This document shows positions 1-8,601 of a stretch of 64,000 nucleotides of DNA, in pieces; the stretch's first letter is position 1; every line of letters begins with the position of its first letter. A model generated the notes under the pieces. The model was not told the DNA's origin, searched no databases, and saw nothing but the letters and a program-made list of their open reading frames with translations. Source of the stretch: Rhizobium sp. CF080 (GTDB lineage Bacteria; Pseudomonadota; Alphaproteobacteria; Rhizobiales; Rhizobiaceae); assembly GCF_000282095.2 (NCBI RefSeq), contig NZ_AKKC02000009.1, positions 350,147 to 414,146 of the forward strand. Direction: 5' to 3'. Both the position numbers and the translations under genes were made by a program.

Positions 1-5
1 CGGGC

Positions 6-773
6 ATGCGCATAGACGGCGGAAACTTTCTGGTGACCGGCGCCGCTTCCGGCCTTGGTCTCGCGACAGCTAAAATGCTTGTCGAAGCTGGCGGTTGCGT
101 GGCTTTGCTCGACCTTGATGAAACGAGCGGTCGGGCAAAAGCCGAGGAGCTCGGCAAGGGCACGATCTTCGTGAAGACGGATGTCCGCAGCGGCGAAGCG
201 GTCGAGAATGCGGTCGCCCGCGCGGAGGCCGCCAACGGCCCGATCCACGGGGCCATCTGCTGCGCCGGCATCGCGCCGTCGGAAAAGGTGCTCGGCAAAC
301 AGGGCGTCCATGCGCTGGAAAGCTTTGCCCGGGCGCTGGAGATCAACACGATCGGCACGTTCAACGTGATCCGGCTGGCGGCGCAGGCGATCACGAGAAC
401 CGAGCCGAACGAGGAGGGCGAGCGCGGCGTGCTGGTCGCCACCGCCTCGGTCGCCGCCTATGACGGGCAGATCGGGCAGGCGGCCTATTCTGCGTCCAAG
501 GCGGCGGTGGCCGGCATGACGCTGCCGATCGCCCGGGAACTGGCCCGCGACGGCATCCGCATGATGACGATCGCGCCCGGCATATTCGAGACGCCGATGA
601 TGGCCGGATTTTCCGACGAGGTGCGTGCCTCGTTGGCCAAATCGGTGCCGTTTCCGCCGCGGCTCGGGCGTCCGGCCGAATTCGCGCGGCTGGTGCGCGA
701 CATTATCGAAAACCCGATGCTGAACGGCGAAGTGATCCGCCTCGACGGAGCGCTGCGGATGGCGCCGCGTTGA
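6..773 (+). CDS. SDR-family 3-hydroxyacyl-CoA dehydrogenase (HSD10-like)
   Basis: Short-chain dehydrogenase of 255 residues. The Rossmann motif TGAASGLG lies at residues 11-18. Ser148, Tyr161 and Lys165 (YSASK) form the catalytic set, and a PGIFETPM loop follows. The N-terminus resembles type 2 3-hydroxyacyl-CoA dehydrogenases (HSD17B10/HSD10), which oxidise 2-methyl-3-hydroxybutyryl-CoA in isoleucine breakdown. That role fits its place directly upstream of the branched-chain oxoacid dehydrogenase genes on the same strand, 38 bp before the next start. The start is only five bases from the window edge, but the N-terminus looks complete for the family. Substrate assignment is inference; the SDR family call is firm. 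Confidence 0.85.
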   Translation: MRIDGGNFLVTGAASGLGLATAKMLVEAGGCVALLDLDETSGRAKAEELGKGTIFVKTDVRSGEAVENAVARAEAANGPIHGAICCAGIAPSEKVLGKQGVHALESFARALEINTIGTFNVIRLAAQAITRTEPNEEGERGVLVATASVAAYDGQIGQAAYSASKAAVAGMTLPIARELARDGIRMMTIAPGIFETPMMAGFSDEVRASLAKSVPFPPRLGRPAEFARLVRDIIENPMLNGEVIRLDGALRMAPR

Positions 774-811
774 ACGACTGATTTTGATCGGTTCTTTGGG
801 AGGAGAAACGA

Positions 812-2044
812 ATGACGGACGGACAGAGACTGAGCCTGCATGTGCCCGAGCCGGAAGTGCGGCCGGGCGGCAAGCCGGATTTCTCCAATGTGCCGATCCC
901 GAAGGCGGGCTCGGTGCGGCGGCCGGAGGTGGACGTCGATCCGAAGGAGATCCGCGACCTTGCCTATTCGATCATCCGCGTGCTCGACCGCGAGGGCGAG
1001 GCGGTCGGTCCCTGGGCCGGGTCGCTGACCGCGGAGGAACTGATGGAGGGCCTCAAGCACATGATGCTGCTGCGGGTCTTCGACAGCCGCATGCTGATGG
1101 CGCAGCGGCAGGGCAAGACGTCCTTCTACATGCAGCATCTCGGCGAGGAGGCGGTCTCCTGCGCCTTCCGCAAGGCGCTTCTCCCCGGAGACATGAACTT
1201 TCCGACCTATCGCCAGGCCGGCCTGCTGATCGCCGGCGGCTATCCGATGGTCGAGATGATGAACCAGATCTATTCCAACGATGCCGATCCCCTGAAGGGC
1301 CGCCAGTTGCCGATCATGTATTCGGCGAAGGACTATGGCTTCTTCACCATCTCCGGCAATCTCGCCACGCAATATGTGCAGGCCGTCGGCTGGGCCATGG
1401 CGTCGGCGATCAAGAACGATACCAAGATCGCTGCTGCCTGGATCGGCGACGGATCGACGGCGGAGTCGGACTTTCATTCGGCGCTGGTCTTCGCATCCAC
1501 CTACCGGGCGCCTGTTGTCCTCAATGTCGTCAACAACCAGTGGGCCATCTCGACCTTCCAGGGTGTGGCCCGCGGCGGCTCGGGCACCTTTGCCGCCCGC
1601 GGCCTCGGTTACGGCTTGCCGGCGCTGCGCGTCGACGGCAACGACTATCTCGCCGTGCATGCGGTCGCCAAATGGGCGGCGGAGCGGGCGCGGCGCAATA
1701 TCGGCCCGACGCTGGTCGAATACGTCACCTACCGCGTCGGCGCGCATTCCACCTCCGACGATCCGTCCGCCTATCGCCCGAAGGAGGAGTCCGAAGCATG
1801 GCCGCTCGGCGATCCCGTCATTCGGCTGAAGAACCACCTGATCCGCATCGGCACCTGGAGCGAGGAACGGCACAAGCAGATGGAGGCGGAAATCCGCGAC
1901 ACCGTCGTCACTGCCCAGAAGGAGGCGGAGCGCCACGGGACGCTGCATTCCGGCGGCCGGCCGTCGATGCGGGACATGTTCGAAGGCGTTTATGCGGAGA
2001 TGCCGCCGCATCTGAAGCGGCAGCGGCAGCAGGCGGGGGTGTGA
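812..2044 (+). CDS. bkdA1: Branched-chain 2-oxoacid dehydrogenase E1 alpha subunit
   Basis: A 410-residue E1 alpha of 2-oxoisovalerate dehydrogenase. With E1 beta it performs thiamine-diphosphate-dependent decarboxylation of the oxoacids of Val, Leu and Ile and acylates the lipoyl group of E2. The ThDP/Mg motif runs from GDGSTAESD (about residues 212-220) to NNQWAIST (241-248). A phosphorylation-loop-like AHSTSDDPSAY follows near residue 313. The length matches the Pseudomonas BkdA1 type. GGGAGGAG precedes the ATG by about eight bases. It is the first gene of the E1a-E1b-E2-E3 series and is separated from E1 beta by a palindromic repeat. Confidence 0.95.
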   Translation: MTDGQRLSLHVPEPEVRPGGKPDFSNVPIPKAGSVRRPEVDVDPKEIRDLAYSIIRVLDREGEAVGPWAGSLTAEELMEGLKHMMLLRVFDSRMLMAQRQGKTSFYMQHLGEEAVSCAFRKALLPGDMNFPTYRQAGLLIAGGYPMVEMMNQIYSNDADPLKGRQLPIMYSAKDYGFFTISGNLATQYVQAVGWAMASAIKNDTKIAAAWIGDGSTAESDFHSALVFASTYRAPVVLNVVNNQWAISTFQGVARGGSGTFAARGLGYGLPALRVDGNDYLAVHAVAKWAAERARRNIGPTLVEYVTYRVGAHSTSDDPSAYRPKEESEAWPLGDPVIRLKNHLIRIGTWSEERHKQMEAEIRDTVVTAQKEAERHGTLHSGGRPSMRDMFEGVYAEMPPHLKRQRQQAGV

Positions 2045-2075
2045 GGATGGCTGTTCTTAGATGTCTTCGCCCTTG

Positions 2076-2205
2076 GCTCCCCCTCATCCGCCTGCCGGCA
2101 CCTTCTCCCCGCTGGGGAGAAGAGGATATGCCGCGCGGCCTCCGATCCTCCTCTCCCCAGCGGGGAGAGGGTGGCCGAGCAAAGCGGAGGCCGGGTGAGG
2201 GGGCT
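2076..2205. repeat. RIME-like palindromic intergenic repeat, copy 1
   Basis: About 130 bp between bkdA1 and bkdA2. The outer arms are CCCCCTCATCCG on the left and CGGGTGAGGGGG on the right. Inside are two nested hairpins, CTTCTCCCCGC-TGGGGAGAAG and CTCTCCCC-AGC-GGGGAGAG. The CCCTCATCC...CCTTCTCCCC signature is that of Rhizobium-specific intergenic mosaic elements (RIME). Two further copies occur in this window at about 21454 and 31719. The element lies inside an operon, so the transcript is expected to contain strong hairpins that could alter the ratio of the flanking products. Confidence 0.8.
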
Positions 2206-2261
2206 GCTTGCTCCGGCCTTGAGATCGCTTGTTCCGGCGTTTCAGCATCGGAGGCCCTCCC

Positions 2262-3275
2262 ATGCCGCGCATGACGATGATTGAGGCGATCCGCAGTGCC
2301 ATGGACGTCTCCATGGAGCGCGACGACGACGTGGTCGTGTTCGGTGAGGATGTCGGCTATTTCGGCGGCGTCTTCCGCGGCACGCAGGGCCTGCAGCAGA
2401 AATACGGCAAGACGCGCTGCTTCGATGCGCCGATCAACGAATCCGGCATCGTGGGTGCCGCGATCGGCATGGCGGCCTATGGGCTGAAACCCTGCGTCGA
2501 GATTCAGTTCGCCGATTACATGTATCCGGCCTACGACCAGCTCACCCAGGAAGCGGCGCGGCTGCGCTATCGCTCCAACGGCGATTTCACCTGTGGCATC
2601 ACCGTGCGGATGCCAACCGGCGGCGGCATCTTTGGCGGGCAGACGCACAGCCAGAGCCCGGAGGCGCTGTTCACCCATGTCTGCGGATTGCAGGTGGTGG
2701 TGCCCTCCAATCCCTATGATGCCAAGGGCCTGCTGATCGCCTCGATCGAGAACCCGGATCCGGTGATTTTTCTCGAACCGAAGCGGCTCTATAACGGCCC
2801 GTTCGATGGCCATCACGACCGGCCGGTGACATCCTGGGCCGGGCATCCGCTCGGCGAGGTGCCGGCAGAGCACTATGTCGTGCCGCTGGGCAAGGCCGTG
2901 GTGCGGCGGCCTGGTTCGGCGGTCACCGTGCTCGCCTACGGCACGATGGTGCATGTGGCCGAAGCGACTGCTGAGGAGACCGGCATCGATGCCGAGGTGA
3001 TCGACCTGCGCACCCTGATGCCGCTCGATCTCGACACCATTGTCACCTCGGTGAAGAAGACCGGTCGGTGCCTGGTGGTGCACGAGGCGACGCTCACCTC
3101 CGGCTTTGGCGCGGAGCTGGCGGCGCTGGTGCAGGAGCATTGCTTCTACCATCTCGAAGCGCCGGTCATCCGGGTTGCCGGCTGGGACACACCTTATCCG
3201 CATGCGCAGGAGTGGGATTATTTTCCCGGGCCGGCCCGCGTCGGCCGGGCGCTGCGCGACATGATGGAGGCCTGA
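2262..3275 (+). CDS. bkdA2: Branched-chain 2-oxoacid dehydrogenase E1 beta subunit
   Basis: E1 beta of 2-oxoisovalerate dehydrogenase, 337 residues. It carries the transketolase pyrimidine-binding domain (for example VVVFGEDVGYFGGVF near the N-terminus) and a C-terminal transketolase domain. The start was set at the ATG at 2262 because GGAGG lies seven bases upstream and the resulting N-terminus (MPRMTMIEAIRSAM) is typical; an upstream in-frame TTG at 2229 has no comparable site. It ends three bases before the E2 gene, so translational coupling is likely. Confidence 0.95.
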   Translation: MPRMTMIEAIRSAMDVSMERDDDVVVFGEDVGYFGGVFRGTQGLQQKYGKTRCFDAPINESGIVGAAIGMAAYGLKPCVEIQFADYMYPAYDQLTQEAARLRYRSNGDFTCGITVRMPTGGGIFGGQTHSQSPEALFTHVCGLQVVVPSNPYDAKGLLIASIENPDPVIFLEPKRLYNGPFDGHHDRPVTSWAGHPLGEVPAEHYVVPLGKAVVRRPGSAVTVLAYGTMVHVAEATAEETGIDAEVIDLRTLMPLDLDTIVTSVKKTGRCLVVHEATLTSGFGAELAALVQEHCFYHLEAPVIRVAGWDTPYPHAQEWDYFPGPARVGRALRDMMEA

Positions 3276-3278
3276 GAC

Positions 3279-4598
3279 ATGGCGGAAAAGCTCATCAAGC
3301 TGCCGGATGTCGGCGAAGGTGTCGCGGAAGCCGAACTGGTGGAATGGCACGTCAACGTCGGCGATCTTGTGCGTGAGGACATGGTGCTCGCCGCGGTGAT
3401 GACCGGCAAGGCGACTGTCGAGATCCCGTCGCCTGTGGATGGCGAGGTAACCTTCCGGTACGGCGAGATCGGCGACGTGATCGCCACCGGCACCGTCATC
3501 CTCAAGATCAGGATCGCGGGCGAGGGCGCTGGCGACGAAGAAGAGATCGAGGGCGGCGATAGCGGGGAGGAGCCACGGGTCAAGCCGGCTATTCCGCCCG
3601 TTGCAGCTCTCGAACAGGCATCTGAGAAAAAGGTTGAACCTCTTAAACCAAAAGCTGAGATCGCCGCATCACCACCCGTCGCCAAGGCTCTGCCCCATGC
3701 CGCCGGTGCACCCCGCGCCGAAGGTGAGAAGCCGCTGGCGCCGCCGGCCGTGCGTCTCCGGGCGAAAGAGGCAGGCATCGATCTTCGGCAGGTCCCGGGC
3801 ACAGGTCCGGCGGGCCGCATCACCCATGAGGATCTGGATGCTTTCCTGAACAGCCAGCCCGGCAGCGGGGCAATCGCTGCCGGGCTGCAGCCGAACAAGG
3901 CGGTGCAGGAGGTCAAGGTCGTCGGCCTGCGCCGTCGCATCGCCGAGAAGATGGCGCTGTCGAAATCCCGCATTCCCCACATCACCTATGTGGAGGAGAT
4001 CGACATGACCGCGCTCGAAGAGCTGCGGACCCGGATGAACGGCACCCAGAAGCCGGGCCGCCCGAAACTCACCATCCTGCCCTTCCTGATGCGGGCGATG
4101 GTGAAGGCGATCGCCGAGCAGCCGGGCATCAACGCGCTTTACGACGACGAGGCCGGCATCATCCGCCACTATGGCGGGGTGCATATCGGCATCGCGGCGC
4201 AGACGCCATCGGGCCTCGTCGTGCCGGTAGTCAAGCACGCCGAGGCGCGCGACATCTTCGACTGCGCCCACGAGGTGGCCCGGCTCAGCGATGCCGCCAA
4301 GAACGGCACGGCCCTGCGCGAGGAACTGTCGGGCTCGACGATCACCATCAGTTCGCTTGGCGCCATGGGCGGCATCGTCTCGACGCCGGTCATCAACCAT
4401 CCGGAAGTGGCGATCATCGGCGTCAACAAGCTCGCCGTCCGGCCCCATTGGGACGGGGCGCAGTTCGTGCCGCGCAAGATGATGAACCTGTCCTCCAGCT
4501 TCGATCACCGGGTGATCGACGGCTGGGATGCCGCGACTTTCGTGCAGCGCCTGAAGGCGCTGATGGAAACGCCGGCGCTAATCTTCGTCGAGGAGTGA
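3279..4598 (+). CDS. bkdB: Branched-chain 2-oxoacid dehydrogenase E2, dihydrolipoyl acyltransferase
   Basis: A 439-residue E2 core of the complex. An N-terminal lipoyl domain (about residues 4-80) has the lipoylated lysine in MTGKATVEIP (Lys44). A Pro/Ala/Lys-rich linker follows, then a peripheral-subunit-binding domain (about 150-190, RLRAKEAGIDL...GPAGRITHEDL). The C-terminal catalytic domain ends with SSSFDHRVIDGWDAA, carrying the HRxxDG active-site motif. It transfers the branched acyl group from E1 to CoA. There is only one lipoyl domain, as usual for BkdB. Confidence 0.95.
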   Translation: MAEKLIKLPDVGEGVAEAELVEWHVNVGDLVREDMVLAAVMTGKATVEIPSPVDGEVTFRYGEIGDVIATGTVILKIRIAGEGAGDEEEIEGGDSGEEPRVKPAIPPVAALEQASEKKVEPLKPKAEIAASPPVAKALPHAAGAPRAEGEKPLAPPAVRLRAKEAGIDLRQVPGTGPAGRITHEDLDAFLNSQPGSGAIAAGLQPNKAVQEVKVVGLRRRIAEKMALSKSRIPHITYVEEIDMTALEELRTRMNGTQKPGRPKLTILPFLMRAMVKAIAEQPGINALYDDEAGIIRHYGGVHIGIAAQTPSGLVVPVVKHAEARDIFDCAHEVARLSDAAKNGTALREELSGSTITISSLGAMGGIVSTPVINHPEVAIIGVNKLAVRPHWDGAQFVPRKMMNLSSSFDHRVIDGWDAATFVQRLKALMETPALIFVEE

Positions 4599-4613
4599 GG
4601 TGAGAGAAAAACA

Positions 4614-6032
4614 ATGAAAGAGATCACCTGCAAGCTCCTCGTCATCGGGGCCGGTCCGGGAGGCTATGTCTGCGCCATCCGGGCCGGCCAGTTGGGGGTC
4701 GACACCGTCATCGTCGAAATGGCGAAGCCGGGCGGCACCTGCCTCAATATCGGCTGCATTCCCTCCAAGGCGATCATCCATGCGGCCGACGATTTCGCGA
4801 AGACCGTCGCTATGGCGGCCGGCAAAAATGCCATGGGCATCAAGGCCGACAATCCGGCCATCGACCTTGCCAAAACCATGGCCTGGAAGGACGGCATTAC
4901 CGGCCGGCTGACGCTCGGTGTTGCGGGCCTGCTGAAGAAGGCCGGCGTCAAGATCGTCGTCGGTCGGGCAAAATTCCGGGACGGCAAGACGGTCGCGGTG
5001 GAGACCGAAACCGGCGAACAGGTCATCCGCGCCGAAAATATCGTTATCGCCACGGGGTCGGCGCCGGTCGAGCTGCCGATGCTACCGTTCGGGGGCTTGG
5101 CATCGCCTTCCGGGGCTAAGGTGATTTCCTCGACCGGTGCGCTGTCCCTGACCGAGGTGCCCGCGAGGCTGGCTGTGGTTGGCGCCGGTTATATCGGTCT
5201 GGAGCTCGGGCTTGCATTCGCCAAACTCGGAGCGAAGGTGACGATCGTCGAGGCGCTCGACCGCATCCTGCCGCTCTACGATACGCAGCTCACCCAGCCG
5301 GTCGCCAAACGGTTGGCGGCCTTGGGCGTCGAGGTTTTGCTCGGCACCAAGGTCAAGGGCATGTCCTCGAACGGCGAGGCGCTGCTGGCGGAGACCGGCT
5401 CGGGCGAGGAAAGGCGCATCGCCGCCGACAAGATCCTCGTCACGGTTGGGCGCAAGCCGGTCACCGAAGGCTGGGGTCGGGAGGAACTGGAACTCGACAT
5501 GGACGGTCGGTTCCTTCGGATCGACGAACAGTGCCGCACCTCGATGCGCGGCATCTATGCGGTCGGCGACGTGACCGGCGAGCCGATGCTGGCGCACCGG
5601 GCGATGGTGCAGGGCGAGATGGTGGCGGAGATCGTTTCCGGCAAACGCCGCGCCTGGGACAAACGGGCCATTCCCGCCGTCTGCTTCACCGACCCGGAAA
5701 TCGTCTCGGTGGGCCTGTCCCCGGACGAGGCGAAGGCGGCGGGCCGCGAGATCAAGATCGGGCAGTTCCCGTTTTCCGCCAATGGCCGGGCGATGACGCT
5801 GTCGGCGGAGGAGGGCTTCGTGCGGGTCGTGGCGCGGGCCGACAATCACCTGGTGCTCGGCATCCAAGGTGTCGGGGCGGGGATTTCCGAACTCTCGGCG
5901 GCGTTCTCGCTGGCGATCGAGATGGGGGCGAGGTTGGAAGATATCGCGGGGACGATCCATGCCCACCCGACGCAGTCGGAGGCGTTTGCTGAGGCGGCGC
6001 TGAAGGCGCTGGGGCATGCGCTGCATATCTGA
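4614..6032 (+). CDS. lpdV: Dihydrolipoyl dehydrogenase (E3) of the branched-chain complex
   Basis: A 472-residue FAD/NAD disulfide reductase that reoxidises the lipoyl group of E2. It shows an FAD-binding GAGPGGY near residue 12 and the redox disulfide GGTCLNIGCIPSK (Cys43 and Cys48). The NAD-binding GAGYIGLELG motif lies mid-protein, and the C-terminal HPTQSEA carries the catalytic His-Glu pair. It is the last gene of the bkd operon, 15 bp after E2. Being operon-linked, it is probably the dedicated E3 rather than the one shared by pyruvate and 2-oxoglutarate dehydrogenases. Confidence 0.93.
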   Translation: MKEITCKLLVIGAGPGGYVCAIRAGQLGVDTVIVEMAKPGGTCLNIGCIPSKAIIHAADDFAKTVAMAAGKNAMGIKADNPAIDLAKTMAWKDGITGRLTLGVAGLLKKAGVKIVVGRAKFRDGKTVAVETETGEQVIRAENIVIATGSAPVELPMLPFGGLASPSGAKVISSTGALSLTEVPARLAVVGAGYIGLELGLAFAKLGAKVTIVEALDRILPLYDTQLTQPVAKRLAALGVEVLLGTKVKGMSSNGEALLAETGSGEERRIAADKILVTVGRKPVTEGWGREELELDMDGRFLRIDEQCRTSMRGIYAVGDVTGEPMLAHRAMVQGEMVAEIVSGKRRAWDKRAIPAVCFTDPEIVSVGLSPDEAKAAGREIKIGQFPFSANGRAMTLSAEEGFVRVVARADNHLVLGIQGVGAGISELSAAFSLAIEMGARLEDIAGTIHAHPTQSEAFAEAALKALGHALHI

Positions 6033-6100
6033 GCGGTTCGGCGTCAAGTCGCCGTGGACACCCGGATCACCGCGGGGTACTCGTGTGAGAAACGGGGGCG

Positions 6101-6454
6101 ATGATGAAGAAACTGCTTGCGATATGCTTCTCGTGCATGCTCGTGCCGGCAGCGGCGCTTGCCGAAACGCGTTGCGGCTGGCTGATCAATCCGACGCCCC
6201 GCAACTGGACGCTGATCGATGCCCAGAACGAATGGCTGAGCATGCTTCAGGGCGGCTACGAAGCCAAAGGCATGGACAAGATCAAGGACATGGCCGAGGG
6301 CGAGCATGTGACGATAAACTACAGTCACGGCTACGCCTGCTTCTGCATGAACGTTTCGAGCGACAAGGACGGAAGCATCAAGCAGATTTTCTCCACCCGT
6401 CAGCTGCCCCTTTCAAAATGCCGACGCGATCCTGCACTCAGCGAGCCTAGATGA
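6101..6454 (+). CDS. Secreted DUF4087-family protein
   Basis: A 117-residue protein with an N-terminal signal peptide (MMKKLLAICFSCMLVPAAALA, cleavage near residue 22). The mature part starts TRCGWLINPTPRNWTL and has internal GGYEAKG and GYACFCMNV segments, and it ends near CRRDPAL. These are the conserved features of DUF4087, small periplasmic proteins of unknown role with four conserved cysteines. It lies alone after the bkd operon and points towards the minus-strand phosphoesterase gene. No function can be assigned. Confidence 0.7.
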   Translation: MMKKLLAICFSCMLVPAAALAETRCGWLINPTPRNWTLIDAQNEWLSMLQGGYEAKGMDKIKDMAEGEHVTINYSHGYACFCMNVSSDKDGSIKQIFSTRQLPLSKCRRDPALSEPR

Positions 6455-6510
6455 ACAATTAGGCCTCTCGCCCGGTGTCCTGTCCAGAGGCGTTTGGTCG
6501 CGATAACGGA

Positions 6511-7266
6511 CTAAAGCTCGAGCAGCGCATACGGCTTCCCGCTCGGCTTCTCGATATGCGAGGCGACGTTGTAGACAGGGGCGCCGCCCGGCGTCCTGCC
6601 TTCGTAGGTACCGCGATGCGCGTGGCCATGAACCACGGCTTTCACCGGAAACCGGTCGATAGTCTCGGCCAGCCGCGACGAGCCGAGAAACGGATAGATT
6701 TCCTCCGGCTCGCCGACCACGGTTTCGCGGATCGGCGCGTAGTGCAGAATGACCATGGCCCGCTCCGAGCGGACCTGACGCAGCGCGTTTTCGAGCCGCA
6801 TCGTTTCCTCGACGCTTTCGGTCACCATCGCCTTGATCGCCGGCTCGCCGAAGGAGCCGAGCATGTGCCGCCCGAAACCGCCCGCGAAACCCTTGGCGCC
6901 GGCGAAACCGACGCCATTGATCTCCACCGCCTGGCCCTCCAACAGGTTGATGCCGGCCTCCTTGAGGATATGGGTGACTTCTTCGACGCAGCCGCATTCG
7001 TAATCGTGATTGCCGAGAACGCCGACGATCGGGATGGAGCAGGCGCGCAGGTCGGAAGCCAGGATTTCCGCTTCCTTGACCTTGCCGAGGTCGGTGAGAT
7101 CGCCGGTCAGGACGAGGATGTCGGCAGCCTGGGAAATCTCGGTGAACAGCTCCTTGTAGGATACCGTGCCGTGTTCCTTGACATGCAGGTCGCCCATGGC
7201 GGCGATCCTGAGTTTGCCGTTTACTTTCCTGGCAGCGTCGTTCTTCGCGTCGGTCGCTTTGCTCAC
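6511..7266 (-). CDS. Metallophosphoesterase
   Basis: A 251-residue calcineurin-like phosphoesterase. The metal-site motifs are in order: GDLHVKEHG near residue 31, VLTGDLTDLG, GNHDYECG, and a C-terminal VHGHAHRG. The physiological substrate (nucleotide, phosphodiester or protein) cannot be read from sequence. Its ATG overlaps the stop of the upstream gene by four bases (ATGA), so the two are almost certainly co-transcribed and translationally coupled. The upstream partner resembles a nucleotidyltransferase, so the pair may act on related phosphorylated substrates; that is inference. Confidence 0.85.
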   Translation of the reverse strand: MSKATDAKNDAARKVNGKLRIAAMGDLHVKEHGTVSYKELFTEISQAADILVLTGDLTDLGKVKEAEILASDLRACSIPIVGVLGNHDYECGCVEEVTHILKEAGINLLEGQAVEINGVGFAGAKGFAGGFGRHMLGSFGEPAIKAMVTESVEETMRLENALRQVRSERAMVILHYAPIRETVVGEPEEIYPFLGSSRLAETIDRFPVKAVVHGHAHRGTYEGRTPGGAPVYNVASHIEKPSGKPYALLEL

Positions 7267-8132
7267 GCCAAGCCTCCCTGGGCCATTTCCTCTTCGACGC
7301 CGTCACGAAGGTCGCCTTCGCCGCCCACGTCGGCAAAACCCCATTCCTTGACGTCGATCTCGAAATCCACCCGGCTGAACATGCGGCCGCGGCAGATCTT
7401 CATCTGCGGCAGCGGCAGTTCGCGCTGCGCCTTCAACCGGTCGAGCAGTTCGTCCAGCAGCCAGTCCGGCACCTTGTCGCGTTCGGTCGGGTAGATCCAG
7501 CGGAAGTTCAGGAGGTGGATCAGCAGCACCTCCCAATGCACTTCCATATGGTTCAGCAGTCGCTCCCAATCGATCTGGTCGTGGGCGCGCAGGATCATAT
7601 GGACGATATCGCCGCCGTCGTAGCGGTGGCGGAGCTGCACGAAACATTTCGACCAGATGAGTTCGGTCGGCGCGATGATGCGCACCTTGTGGCCGTTCAT
7701 CTCGATCTGGCGGGCGTTTTCGAACCAGGCGTCGCTGATCGGCATGGTGCCGTTCGAGGCGGCGAAGATGACGTCGAAGAAATGCCGGCCCTTCTTCACC
7801 TTGCCGAGCCAGCGGTCGTCCTCCACCTCGATATGATAACCCTTGTCCTTGAAGTGCGCGAGGATGCGGGCGTAGTCGCCGGCCTTGCAGAAGATGTCGA
7901 GATCCTTCGTCTGGCGGGTGATGCCCGTATAGGCGCTGATGGCGAACGTGCCGGCCAGCAGGAACGGGATATGGCAGTTGGCGAGATCCTCAACCGCCTC
8001 GGCGACAAAGGCTTCGGAATCCGCGTCGGCAAGCGTCGGCGCGGCCTTCACCTCCATCCCCGGCATGGTGTCGACCGGATGGGTGGCCTTCTCCCTCGGC
8101 AGGCTCTGCGCGGCATTCGCTTCGGCATTCAT
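7263..8132 (-). CDS. Nucleotidyltransferase-fold protein, function unknown
   Basis: A 289-residue cytosolic protein. The segment IPFLLAGTFAISAYTG followed by RQTKDLDIFCK resembles the core of minimal nucleotidyltransferase-fold proteins, with the DLD pair at the metal site. A further acid is in HFFDVIFA. A Trp-rich helical C-terminus (LLIHLLNFRWIYP) follows. It is the first gene of a two-gene operon with the metallophosphoesterase. A weak EcfG-like promoter (GGAAC-N17-TGTT on the minus strand, 8191 to 8166) precedes it. Confidence 0.6.
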   Translation of the reverse strand: MNAEANAAQSLPREKATHPVDTMPGMEVKAAPTLADADSEAFVAEAVEDLANCHIPFLLAGTFAISAYTGITRQTKDLDIFCKAGDYARILAHFKDKGYHIEVEDDRWLGKVKKGRHFFDVIFAASNGTMPISDAWFENARQIEMNGHKVRIIAPTELIWSKCFVQLRHRYDGGDIVHMILRAHDQIDWERLLNHMEVHWEVLLIHLLNFRWIYPTERDKVPDWLLDELLDRLKAQRELPLPQMKICRGRMFSRVDFEIDVKEWGFADVGGEGDLRDGVEEEMAQGGLA

Positions 8133-8165
8133 TACGGGATCTCCGAATTTGGCTTCGCGCAGAGG

Positions 8166-8191
8166 AACACCCGGGCATGCCCGGAGGTTCC
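8166..8191 (-). promoter_or_regulatory. Possible EcfG-type promoter for the 8132 gene
   Basis: Read on the minus strand, GGAAC (8191-8187) and TGTT (8169-8166) are separated by 17 bases. The EcfG (RpoE2) general-stress consensus is GGAAC-N16/17-CGTT, so one base of the -10 differs. The spacer is itself the palindrome CCGGGCATGCCCGG, which could be a separate operator. Confidence 0.3.
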
Positions 8192-8243
8192 GCTTTGCGT
8201 CGTTTTCGAGATATGGGCTGTGTCAGCGCCTGGGGATTGTCGG

Positions 8244-8268
8244 GGAACCAAAGCCGCGATTGGCTGTT
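8244..8268 (+). promoter_or_regulatory. Candidate EcfG general-stress promoter upstream of DUF3008 gene
   Basis: GGAAC at 8244-8248 and TGTT at 8265-8268 with a 16-base spacer. This matches the EcfG/RpoE2 consensus GGAAC-N16/17-CGTT except for one base in the -10. It ends about 31 bp before the start of the small gene at 8300, a normal promoter distance. Confidence 0.5.
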
Positions 8269-8299
8269 GGATTTGGTGTGCAAACTCGAGGAGGCAGAC

Positions 8300-8488
8300 A
8301 TGCCAGCGAAATCCAAGGCACAGCAGAAGGCGGCCGGCGCAGCACTTGCCGCCAAACGCGGGGACATCAAGAAGGGCGAACTTAAGGGCGCTTCGAAGGG
8401 CATGGAAAAGTCCATGAGCGAAAAGCAGCTCGAAGATTTCGCCTCGACCAAGCGCAAGGGCAAACCGGATCACGTCGCCCATCACTGA
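8300..8488 (+). CDS. DUF3008-family small basic protein
   Basis: A 62-residue highly charged Lys/Ala-rich protein beginning MPAKSKAQQKAAGAAL and ending in KRKGKPDHVAHH. The start was set at 8300 because GAGGAGG lies five bases upstream; an upstream in-frame start at 8177 lacks a ribosome-binding site and would cover the promoter. DUF3008 proteins are widespread small proteins in Proteobacteria and their role is unknown. The EcfG-like promoter suggests stress induction, as for the next gene. Confidence 0.75.
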   Translation: MPAKSKAQQKAAGAALAAKRGDIKKGELKGASKGMEKSMSEKQLEDFASTKRKGKPDHVAHH

Positions 8489-8538
8489 CGAGATGCCCGA
8501 TTTGCCGAGACGCACTGATCGGCTTCCGGTCCGAGACC

Positions 8539-8563
8539 GGAACTTCGCGCAAAGATAGGCGTT
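8539..8563 (+). promoter_or_regulatory. EcfG (general stress sigma) promoter, perfect consensus
   Basis: GGAAC at 8539-8543 and CGTT at 8560-8563 are separated by exactly 16 bases, an exact match to the alphaproteobacterial EcfG/RpoE2 promoter. It lies 38 bp before the start codon at 8602. The -35 element is also the right end of a perfect 8-bp inverted repeat (TTCCGGTC-CGA-GACCGGAA, 8524-8542), possibly the upstream gene's terminator stem or an operator. Confidence 0.65.
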
Positions 8564-8601
8564 TTTCGGAGCGCTCGTCTTTGCGTGGAGGAGGAAAAGT
8601 T

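Noticed and set aside
485..3350. Long antisense open frames (over 400 residues) opposite the bkd genes
   Set aside because: They are Arg/His/Asp-rich shadow frames typical of GC-rich coding sequence, and the plus-strand products have complete family motifs.
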